This document shows, in pieces, positions 51,798 to 59,405 of a stretch of 64,000 bases of DNA. The position numbers were made by a program, and so were the translations under genes. Every line of letters begins with the position of its first letter. The stretch's first letter is position 1. The notes under the pieces are model-generated. The model saw only the letters and a program-made list of their open reading frames with translations, did not search any database and was not told where the DNA came from. This stretch comes from an uncultured Desulfatitalea sp. (GTDB lineage Bacteria; Desulfobacterota; Desulfobacteria; Desulfobacterales; Desulfosarcinaceae). The stretch is taken from contig CALMNL010000010.1 in assembly GCA_937868765.1 (NCBI GenBank), positions 124,001 through 188,000 of the forward strand, in the 5' to 3' direction.

Positions 51798-53693
51798 ATG
51801 CTTAGTATAATGCGCAAACAAGCCGGCAGCTGGATTATCAAAATAATCCTTTTCGCCATCGTGGTAGTCTTCATCTTTTGGGGGGTGGGCAGCTTCCAGT
51901 CCAGGGAAGCAAACACGGTGGCGAAGGTTAATGGCGAGATCATCCCTTACGAGGCCTATCGCGACGCATACAATCGATTGCGAGACCAGTTTCGTCGCGC
52001 TTATGGTGGCGCCCTGGATGAAGCTGCGCTCAAAGGCCTCCGCCTCAATGAGCAGGCGCTGGACCAGATCGTCAATCGTGTCTTGATGCTGCAGGAGGCA
52101 AGGCGCTTAAACCTGCAGATTTCGGAAAAAGCACTTGATGAGGCCATCTTTCAAATACCTGCATTCCAGAACAACGGTGTTTTCGACCAGGAACGCGCCA
52201 GAATGGTTTTGGGCCAGAGCAATATTTCCACCGCCGAATTTCGGAAAAACTACCGGGACGACTTGGTGCTGAATAAGCTCCGAGCCCTGGTGCTGGACGG
52301 TATCGATACCACGGAAGCGGAAGCGCGCGAATGGTATGATTGGTATGGTGCGGAAGTGAACTTGGAATACCTTTTCTTCCCGACCAAACGCTACCAGGAT
52401 ATTACCCTCAAGGAAGAGGAAATCGCGGAATATTTCAAAACCCACGAATCAGATTATCTCACCGAACCCAAAGTCAAAGCGAACTATCTCTTTTTCGACC
52501 CCAATGCGTTCAAATCACAGGTGGCTATCTCCAAGGAACAGATCGAGGCTTATTACAACAGCCATAAGGCCGAATTTGTAACCGAAAAAACGGTCGAAGC
52601 GCGCCACATTCTGTTGAAACTGGATGCTAACGCCGACCAGAAGCAGGTGGATGAAAAGAAGCAAGAGGTCGACAAGATATACAAGATGGCCAAGGAGGGC
52701 AAAGATTTCGCCGAACTTGCCAAACAATACTCTGAAGATTCCTCGAGGGAGCAAGGGGGCTATTTAGGCGCTTTTAAAAAAGATGCCATGGTGGCGCCTT
52801 TTGCCGAAAAGGCCTTTTCCCTGAAACCCGGCGAAATCAGCGAGCCGTTCCGTACCGAATTTGGCTGGCATATTATCAAGGTGGAAAAGATCAACGAGGC
52901 GCAAACCACGAGCTTGGAAGCAGCCAGCGAAAACATCAGGAAAAAACTCGTTGAAGAAAAGGCGCGTGAATTGGCCCGGCAGAAGGCCGAAGCCATTTAT
53001 GACACCCTTTTTGATGGAGAAGATCTCGCCAAAGCGGCCAAAGCCCATGATCTTACCGTGCGAACCACCGACTTTTTCAGTGCCAAGGGGCTGACGGACC
53101 AGAGCCTCGGCAATCCCCAAAAATTTGCAGAAGTGGCTTTCTCGCTGGAGAAAATGGCCATCAGCGAAGTCCTGGATCTTGGGAACGGGTATTACCTGCT
53201 TCAGGTCGTCGACCGTCAGGAGGCCGCCGTGCCGGCGCTGGAAGCGGTGAAAGAACGGGTCCGGGAGGATCTGGCCCAGAAACGCCGCGCCGAGCGAGCC
53301 AAGGCCGATGCCGAAGCATGCCTGGCCCAGATCAAACAGGGTAAGACGCTAAGCGAAGCCGGAGCTCAATATGATCTCCAGCCTTTGCAGACCGGTTTTT
53401 TCAAGCGCGGCGAGGCCATCCCCAAGATCGGCTACGATCCTCAAATCAGTGCAGCGGCCTTCGAGCTCAAGTCCGATAAGGCATTGGCCGATAAAGCCTA
53501 CGAGGGCACAGATGGATGGTACCTGATCCAACTCAAGGAACGCAAACCGCCCGCGGCCGATGATTTTTCCAAAGAAAAAGAGAACATAATCAAACGCTTG
53601 ACAGAGCAGAAAAAACAATCAGCTTTCGGACAATGGTTGGCCGATCTGAGGGCCAGAGGAAAACTCGACATCAATTATAAACTGATTCAATAA
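51798..53693 (+). CDS. PpiD/SurA-type peptidyl-prolyl isomerase
   Basis: A 631-residue envelope chaperone. A short cytoplasmic start ([12 protein letters not shown]) is followed by one membrane segment ([21 protein letters not shown]), a SurA-like N-domain ([21 protein letters not shown]) and a parvulin domain ([17 protein letters not shown] to [15 protein letters not shown]). The topology is that of PpiD, which helps proteins leaving the Sec channel. ATG 51798 follows gagagga; an ATG twelve codons earlier is less likely. Confidence 0.92.
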   Translation: MLSIMRKQAGSWIIKIILFAIVVVFIFWGVGSFQSREANTVAKVNGEIIPYEAYRDAYNRLRDQFRRAYGGALDEAALKGLRLNEQALDQIVNRVLMLQEARRLNLQISEKALDEAIFQIPAFQNNGVFDQERARMVLGQSNISTAEFRKNYRDDLVLNKLRALVLDGIDTTEAEAREWYDWYGAEVNLEYLFFPTKRYQDITLKEEEIAEYFKTHESDYLTEPKVKANYLFFDPNAFKSQVAISKEQIEAYYNSHKAEFVTEKTVEARHILLKLDANADQKQVDEKKQEVDKIYKMAKEGKDFAELAKQYSEDSSREQGGYLGAFKKDAMVAPFAEKAFSLKPGEISEPFRTEFGWHIIKVEKINEAQTTSLEAASENIRKKLVEEKARELARQKAEAIYDTLFDGEDLAKAAKAHDLTVRTTDFFSAKGLTDQSLGNPQKFAEVAFSLEKMAISEVLDLGNGYYLLQVVDRQEAAVPALEAVKERVREDLAQKRRAERAKADAEACLAQIKQGKTLSEAGAQYDLQPLQTGFFKRGEAIPKIGYDPQISAAAFELKSDKALADKAYEGTDGWYLIQLKERKPPAADDFSKEKENIIKRLTEQKKQSAFGQWLADLRARGKLDINYKLIQ

Positions 53694-53700
53694 ATAACGG

Positions 53701-53770
53701 CCTCTTTCACGGCGATATCCGCCGCGCGCCTTATAAATTACGGCGCGCGGCGGGTAAGGTAAGAAAGAGG
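53701..53770. repeat. Nested perfect inverted repeats after ppiD
   Basis: An outer stem cctctttc / gaaagagg encloses an inner perfect 12-pair stem ccgccgcgcgcc / ggcgcgcggcgg with an 11-base AT-rich loop. There is no T run, so a classical terminator is doubtful; an mRNA-stabilising or attenuating hairpin is possible. Confidence 0.7.
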
Positions 53771-53815
53771 TGGTTGTATGCACACAAAAAATGATTCGTC
53801 TGGTCCGGAGGGCGC

Positions 53816-54049
53816 ATGTCTGTAGATTCCGCAACCCAGAAAGAAAAGCGGCACGTCAGTAAAAAATGCCCCGAATGTTATGAATACGTGCCTTTGGATG
53901 CCAAACGGTGCCCTTCCTGTAAGGTTCGTCTCGGAGGGGTCAACGAGCATGGCATGGCCGAGCGCTTGACCAACTGGAAAGCCTACATCATTTGTATCGC
54001 CTTGTGGCTTTTCCTGGCTTTTTATGTGAAGTGGGCCTTTTTCCAATAA
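53816..54049 (+). CDS. Zinc-ribbon protein with C-terminal membrane anchor
   Basis: A 77-residue protein: KKCPECYEYVPLDAKRCPSCKVRL holds two CxxC pairs forming a zinc ribbon, and the C-terminus is a single membrane segment (AYIICIALWLFLAFYVKWAFF). ggaggg lies four bases before the ATG. It is tail-anchored in layout. The function is unknown. It converges with the DUF47 gene, three bases apart. Confidence 0.8.
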   Translation: MSVDSATQKEKRHVSKKCPECYEYVPLDAKRCPSCKVRLGGVNEHGMAERLTNWKAYIICIALWLFLAFYVKWAFFQ

Positions 54050-54052
54050 AGC

Positions 54053-54721
54053 CTACTTGGCCAGCATGGCCCGCATCATGTCTCCCGCATTTTCCGCATG
54101 ATCTGCAATGGAGCCGATTATTTCCGCAAGCCGCACCATATGAAAAACTGTTACCGCATCGATCGGCAAGTGAAAAGCCGCTCTCTTAATCCTGTCTTCG
54201 ATGATGTCGGCTTCATGCTCCTGGCGGCGTAGTGTGCGGATTATATCCTTGACGTAGATGCGCTGCTTTTCATTATAAGTTCGGAAATACTTGCGTGCTT
54301 CGGCCACCATCTTGCTCAACTCTTCGATGGGATCGATGACGGCATCCACCAGAAGCAGGATATCCTTTTCCAGATCCGCTGGTATGCCGGTATCTGGCCG
54401 ATAGGAGATCCAATCGAGTACGTCTTCTACGGCATCCAATACTCCGTCTTGTTCCCGTAAATAGCGAAATAGCTGAAATTTGCTCACCGGCATGAGGGTG
54501 CCGATGGGCAGGTGTCCGCGGATACGTCGTTTGATCGCGTCGGCCTCGTGCTCAAGGCGTTCGACTTCGGCGTGCAGTTCTGAAAAAGTCTGGCATTTCT
54601 GTGAGATATGGCACTCAATGGCTTGCTGAAATGCCCAGGCGCATTCCTTGACCTTCTCGGCGTGTTCCTGAAGACCTTCAAAAGGCGAAGTCAAAAACAT
54701 GGACAATATCGGCAAACGCAT
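54053..54721 (-). CDS. DUF47/PhoU-like phosphate transport regulator
   Basis: A 222-residue helical protein of the DUF47 (TIGR00153-like) family. FLTSPFEGLQEHAEKVKEC, ELHAEVERLEHEADAIKRRIRGHLP and RRQEHEADIIEDRIKRAAF show the paired acidic E(H)EAD metal-binding motifs of PhoU-like proteins. The family is nearly always beside a Pit transporter, as here, nine bases downstream of it, and is thought to modulate its activity. Confidence 0.9.
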   Translation of the reverse strand: MRLPILSMFLTSPFEGLQEHAEKVKECAWAFQQAIECHISQKCQTFSELHAEVERLEHEADAIKRRIRGHLPIGTLMPVSKFQLFRYLREQDGVLDAVEDVLDWISYRPDTGIPADLEKDILLLVDAVIDPIEELSKMVAEARKYFRTYNEKQRIYVKDIIRTLRRQEHEADIIEDRIKRAAFHLPIDAVTVFHMVRLAEIIGSIADHAENAGDMMRAMLAK

Positions 54722-54730
54722 GGCGCCCTC

Positions 54731-55960
54731 CTAATTGATGATCCATGAGAGGATTTTATAAACCAGCATGCTGGTAACGGCCGCCGCGGGAACCGTTAAG
54801 ATCCAGTAAAGCATAATTTGTAACACTATACGAAGATTGACCGCTTCCACTCCTCGCGCGATGCCTACTCCCATAACCCCGCCCACCGCCGCATGGGTCG
54901 TTGAAACTGGTAAACCCAGCTTGGACGCCAGCAGTACGGTGGTGGCAGCGGCAAACTCCACGGCGAACCCGCGGGTGTTGGTCAACGTCGTGATCTTGTG
55001 TCCCATGGTGAACATTACCCGGTGGCCGGCCATCCAGATACCGCAAGCGATGCCGGCACCGCCGAAGAGCAGCAAGAAAAAAGGGACGGGTATCTGGGTG
55101 CCGACAGTGCCGGTTTTGACCACGAAATAGATGACTGCCAGGGGGCCGATGGCATTGGCCACATCGTTGGCTCCTTGCGCCAGTGCCATATAGCAGGCAG
55201 TGCCAACCTGAATGTTGCGAAAAACGCCTTCGGCTCCATCTATTTTCTTGCGTATGGCGGCCTTGTGCAGCAGTTTCCTTCCGAGAAATCCTATTATCAC
55301 AGAAACTAGGATGGCCATGCCCAATGCGACATTGGGATCCAGCGCGAGACGTTTGCCCAGCGGGGTTTTGAAAACAAAGGACAACATGACGATGAAACAG
55401 GTCATCCCGATAAAAACAGGCGATAACCGAATGGCGATGCTCAGATCGTTGCCACGAGATAATATGAAGCGCACGATGACTCGAAAAACTACGAAGGAGA
55501 TGATCAGGCTGAAAGCAGGGGAGATGATCCAACTTATAACCACAGCTCCCAATTTGCTCCAATGGATGACATCCCAGCCCCCGGCCATGATACCGAAACC
55601 GATCATGGCGCCTACAATGGCATGGGTTGTGGAAACGGGCAGTGATTTCCATGTGGCGAAAGAAATCCAGAGCGCTGACGAAAGCAGGGCAGCCAGCCCG
55701 CCGATCAACGCCATATTGGGGTCGGAGAGGATCTGAGTGGATACGATGCCTTTTCGGATGGTGTCCGTAACATGCGAGCCGATGAAGGTCGCTCCGAGCA
55801 CGTTGAGAATTGCGGCCAGGTAAACGGCCTGGCGGACAGTAATCGCTTTGGCGCCCACTGAAGAAGCCATCGCATTGGCCACGTCGTTGGCACCGATATT
55901 CCAAGACATGTAAAAGCCGAAAATATAGCCGGCGATTAGAATGAAATATTCACTGGGCAT
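54731..55960 (-). CDS. pitA: PiT-family inorganic phosphate transporter
   Basis: A 409-residue membrane protein that imports metal-phosphate with protons or sodium. The two family repeats are visible: NIGANDVANAMASSVGAKAIT and GANDVANAIGPLAVIYF, each with the GANDxANA core, and LPVSTTHAIVGAMIGFG with its copy LPVSTTHAAVGGVMGVG. It forms an operon with the DUF47 gene. Confidence 0.94.
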   Translation of the reverse strand: MPSEYFILIAGYIFGFYMSWNIGANDVANAMASSVGAKAITVRQAVYLAAILNVLGATFIGSHVTDTIRKGIVSTQILSDPNMALIGGLAALLSSALWISFATWKSLPVSTTHAIVGAMIGFGIMAGGWDVIHWSKLGAVVISWIISPAFSLIISFVVFRVIVRFILSRGNDLSIAIRLSPVFIGMTCFIVMLSFVFKTPLGKRLALDPNVALGMAILVSVIIGFLGRKLLHKAAIRKKIDGAEGVFRNIQVGTACYMALAQGANDVANAIGPLAVIYFVVKTGTVGTQIPVPFFLLLFGGAGIACGIWMAGHRVMFTMGHKITTLTNTRGFAVEFAAATTVLLASKLGLPVSTTHAAVGGVMGVGIARGVEAVNLRIVLQIMLYWILTVPAAAVTSMLVYKILSWIIN

Positions 55961-56105
55961 CTGAATAGTGTGCCGCTCCTGATGAATTCATTCCGCCTTT
56001 CAAGCGGTGCCGTTGCCCCGGCATAAAAATCGAGTTGGTGATAGCATGGCCCATGCCCGATGACAACCCAAAGTGCCATGCGTTGTGATCCGCTCATCGC
56101 AAGCA

Positions 56106-58115
56106 TCAGGACATGTTGCGAGGATCAAAAAAGCGGTGCTCCATCAGATCCGCAGGAACCGCTTCCAGAAAACGCGAAGGCTCGTAAAGGACCGATTGGG
56201 TGGCGCGGTCAAAAACCTCTTGGGGGTAGGTGATAAATAGCTGATGTTGTGCCCGTGTGGCGGCGACATACATCAGGCGGCGTTCCTCTTCCATAGACTC
56301 GGGTTTTTCGATGGATTGATACGTCGGGAATCGTCCGTCCAGGGCCCAGATGATAAAGACAGTGTCCCATTCCAGCCCTTTGGCGGAATGAATCGTGGAT
56401 AGAGTGAGGCGATCCTCAATCACGGGGTCGGCGGCCATTTCACCAGAAATGGCTGTATTGGGGGGTTCCAACGCCATATCCGCCAGGAAGTCATCCAGCC
56501 GCTCGTCATAGCGCTCCATAATGGAGATCAGTTGCTCGATGTCGCGAATTCTGCGCGGGTGGTCATCATAATGTTCCTGAAGGATGGGCAGATAATATTT
56601 CAAGACAAGCAAGCCTTGCTGGGCGACCGCATGGCCCGGTTGTGCATCCATGGCAGTGATCAACTCCTTGAGCCGATCCAGCGCTGGATTGCTTTTTGGT
56701 TTCAACTTGGCTGTCAACAGGCCCGTTGCGCCTTTGCCTTCAGCCAGCACGGCCTCGAATATCCGCTGGGCGCTCTGGGGGCCGATCTTTTTGACGAGCA
56801 GCAGTACACGGTACCAACTGAGGCGGTCCCGCGGCGAGGCAAGGATCTTCATATGGGCGATAACATCTTTGATGTGGGCCGATTCACTGAATTTGAACCC
56901 TCCCACCTTGACAAATGGAATTCCGCCGCGGCTCAATTCCAATTCAAGGTCAAAGGAGTGAAAGCTCGCCCGGAATAATACGGCGATGCGCTGGAGCGAA
57001 AGCCCCTGATTTTTGAGTCGTGCAATTTCCCGTACGATGAACCGGGACTGGGCGTTCTCTCCGGCCGCAGCAACCAGTGTCGGTGGCTTTCCGCCACTCC
57101 TTCGGGTGAACAGATGTTTGGAGTATTTTTCAGCTGCCGGTGCGATCAAGGCATTGGTTACATCCAGGATCGGCTGCAGGCTGCGATAGTTTTCCTCCAG
57201 CTTGATGATCCGGGTTCCCGGAAAGCGGTTGGGAAAGTCGATGATGTTTTTGAAGTTGGCGCCACGAAAGGCATAAATGCTCTGGGCATCGTCTCCCACC
57301 ACCATGACATTATTCCGTGGGGCGGCAAGTAGTGTAACGATGTCGGCCTGGATCCGGTTGGTATCCTGGTACTCGTCGACCATCAGGTATTCGTAATGGA
57401 GGGCGAGTCGCTCGCGGACATCTTCATGTTCCCGGAGCAAGCGATGCAGGTACACCAGCAGGTCATCATAATCGAGAAAATGGTGCTCGTGTTTGCGAGT
57501 CCCATAAAGCTGCCAAATTTGCTGAATGTGTTCCCTCTGGGCGCTGAAATGCGGATACTCTTCATAAATGATATCTTCAAGGTTGATCCCTGTGTTAACG
57601 GTGCGGCTGAAAATGGAAGCCAGAGTGGCCTTCCGTGGCAATGTATGGCCTTCGTCGGCAGAACCAACTTCTTTACGGATCAGACTTATCAGGTCTTCGG
57701 AGTCGGCGCGGTCGATGATGGAGAAACCCTGGGGGAAGCCAATCCTGTTTGCAAAGCGCCGCAAAATGCCGTTGGCGAATGAGTGAAATGTGCCGCCGGA
57801 CACTTCCTGGCAGCGCTTATCCAGAAGGAGCGAAGCACGGCGGAGCATCTCCTGGGAGGCTTTGCGCGTAAAAGAGAGCAATAAAATGGTGCTGGGCGTG
57901 ATGCCTTCTTCCACCAGTCGTGCGACACGGTATGTCAGAGTGCGCGTTTTGCCGCTTCCAGCGCCTGCGATCACCAGCAATGGTCCTGCGCCGAATGTCA
58001 CGGCTTCATATTGGGCCGAATTCAGCACCTTCCTGTAATCGATGCGCCCGTCAGGCAACCGCGCATCCGAGGCGCGCTCGGGCACGAATGAAATTGTTTC
58101 AGAAGACAGCGGCAT
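56106..58115 (-). CDS. UvrD/Rep-family superfamily 1 DNA helicase
   Basis: A 669-residue 3'-5' helicase. Q motif LNSAQYEAV, motif I IAGAGSGKTRTLTYR, motif II MVDEYQDTN, GDDAQSIYAFRGA (motif III), LEENYRS (IV), TIHSAKGLEWDTVFI (V) and RRLMYVAATRAQHQLFI (VI) are in order. It is closest in layout to Rep/PcrA/UvrD, slightly shorter than the usual 720. ggagcaatcaccgc precedes the ATG. It acts in repair or replication restart. Confidence 0.93.
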   Translation of the reverse strand: MPLSSETISFVPERASDARLPDGRIDYRKVLNSAQYEAVTFGAGPLLVIAGAGSGKTRTLTYRVARLVEEGITPSTILLLSFTRKASQEMLRRASLLLDKRCQEVSGGTFHSFANGILRRFANRIGFPQGFSIIDRADSEDLISLIRKEVGSADEGHTLPRKATLASIFSRTVNTGINLEDIIYEEYPHFSAQREHIQQIWQLYGTRKHEHHFLDYDDLLVYLHRLLREHEDVRERLALHYEYLMVDEYQDTNRIQADIVTLLAAPRNNVMVVGDDAQSIYAFRGANFKNIIDFPNRFPGTRIIKLEENYRSLQPILDVTNALIAPAAEKYSKHLFTRRSGGKPPTLVAAAGENAQSRFIVREIARLKNQGLSLQRIAVLFRASFHSFDLELELSRGGIPFVKVGGFKFSESAHIKDVIAHMKILASPRDRLSWYRVLLLVKKIGPQSAQRIFEAVLAEGKGATGLLTAKLKPKSNPALDRLKELITAMDAQPGHAVAQQGLLVLKYYLPILQEHYDDHPRRIRDIEQLISIMERYDERLDDFLADMALEPPNTAISGEMAADPVIEDRLTLSTIHSAKGLEWDTVFIIWALDGRFPTYQSIEKPESMEEERRLMYVAATRAQHQLFITYPQEVFDRATQSVLYEPSRFLEAVPADLMEHRFFDPRNMS

Positions 58116-58705
58116 GCGGTGATTGCTCCATGATTGATGTTATCCCACAAATATCGCATTTCCAGAGTGTATGGCAGACCTAAGGTGTTTGCGGTGGTTT
58201 GTCAAGCCGTGTCATGCCTGCTCGCGAACAGCCTGCTGTGAAAGAGAATGGGTCAGATAAGAAAAAACTTTAGAAGAAAGTTAAAAGGTAAATGTCAAAA
58301 ATATTTTAAGAAACAAATGGTTATGTGGAGTTCGATTTTTTTTTGAATCGGAAGATGGCTTAAAAGATAACCGTGTTGCTGAAATTATTGGCAGCTGACG
58401 CTTCAGAGATGGGAAAAGCATAGTCGGAAGTCTCCTCAAGCGGTCCCTTAGCTCCCGAAATTCATAAAAATTCCAGATCGGCACCAAAAACGTGCCGAAG
58501 AGGGGAAAAAGTGCTTTTTGCTTTTATCTTTCCAAATGTAGATCTGTCGCGGGATGGCGAAGAATTTTGAAAATGTCTGAAATCGTGAAGCAAAAAAATG
58601 CTACTTTTTTTACAAGAAGTTGTTGACAATCTATCGAGCATATATTAGGGCTGGCTTAAAGGGACTTTTTTTGTAACGAAATTAAAAGATTAAGGAGGTA
58701 GTAAT
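58116..58705 (+). other. AT-rich gene-free region upstream of H1-like gene
   Basis: About 590 bases, markedly more AT-rich than the window. No ORF has a ribosome site. TTGACA at 58623 followed by TATATT is promoter-like but the spacing (12 bases) is too short for a normal pair. A perfect aaggagg lies just before the H1-like ATG. The AT-richness and the long leader suggest strong or curved-DNA-dependent regulation; this is inference. Confidence 0.5.
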
Positions 58706-59077
58706 ATGCAGAAGGTTCAGACCCAGATCAAATCCCTAGAAAAGAATATTGCCGCATTGCAGAAAAAACTGGCCAAGCTAAAGGGCCAAGCCGCTGCCAA
58801 AGCCGGTGCGACCAAGAAAGCGGCCGCCAAGGCACCCAAGAAGGCGGCAGCTCCCAAGAAAAAAGCAGTCGTCAAAAAGGCAGCTGCTACAGAAGCCAAG
58901 GGTACGGTTCTGGAGAGCGTGCTCGAGGTGATCGGAAAGAGCCGTAACGGCGCTAATATCGCTGACCTCAAAGCCAAGACCAATCTCGAGTCCCGTCAAC
59001 TGAGCAACGCGCTCTACAAGCTGAGCAAAAAGGGCCAGATCAAGACCATCAGCCGCGGCGTTTATGTGAAAGCATAG
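58706..59077 (+). CDS. Histone H1-like nucleoid protein with winged-helix end
   Basis: A 123-residue basic protein in three parts: residues 1-30 a short coiled coil (QIKSLEKNIAALQKKLAKLKG), residues 31-63 a Lys/Ala/Pro tract with repeated KKAAA and APKK units like the tail of histone H1, and residues 65-123 a predicted winged helix (TVLESVLEVIGKSRNGANIADLKAKT to LYKLSKKGQIKTISRGVYV). A strong ribosome site (aaggagg) and a strong terminator downstream suggest abundant expression. A DNA compaction or regulatory role is likely. Confidence 0.82.
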   Translation: MQKVQTQIKSLEKNIAALQKKLAKLKGQAAAKAGATKKAAAKAPKKAAAPKKKAVVKKAAATEAKGTVLESVLEVIGKSRNGANIADLKAKTNLESRQLSNALYKLSKKGQIKTISRGVYVKA

Positions 59078-59405
59078 AAATCGGGGCTGTATATGGCTGG
59101 ATGATGCATCCATGCAATGGACAGCATCCACCCTTGGCAAACTATTGAAGTGATAGGTTGCGCAAAAAGCTCTCAGTGCGCCCGTAATGGGATGCACTGA
59201 GAGCTTTTTTATTCTCATTATTGTCCTGCGGCATGTGCAGCCAAGAGGCGCACACTCTTGTAAAGGTGGTTTCAATTGTTATTTTGCGCAACCGGTCAGC
59301 GCAAGACCATCGCCAAGCCGCGTTGCAGGCATGCGACGGTGGGGTGAGAACCCGCAAGACAAAGGCAACCTGCTATTACGAGAAGGTAAGACAAAGGAAA
59401 ATGAC
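59078..59405 (+). other. Intergenic region between H1-like and M16 genes
   Basis: About 328 bases. It contains the terminator at 59164-59210 and then a leader of roughly 195 bases before the M16 ATG with no recognised riboswitch. An in-frame extension of the M16 ORF upstream of 59406 runs through the terminator and is rejected. Confidence 0.55.
59164..59210 (+). terminator. Strong rho-independent terminator after H1-like gene
   Basis: An 11-pair perfect stem (gctctcagtgc / gcactgagagc) with a 14-base loop, preceded by five A and followed by six T. It could work in both directions but only the plus-strand gene upstream needs it. Confidence 0.93.

Noticed and set aside
58281-58487. Minus-strand 68-residue ORF in the AT-rich region
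   Set aside because: No ribosome site and no recognisable motif; composition follows local AT content.
59211-59405. Possible riboswitch in the M16 leader
   Set aside because: Compared by eye with cobalamin box, cyclic-di-GMP and TPP consensus elements; no match good enough to report.
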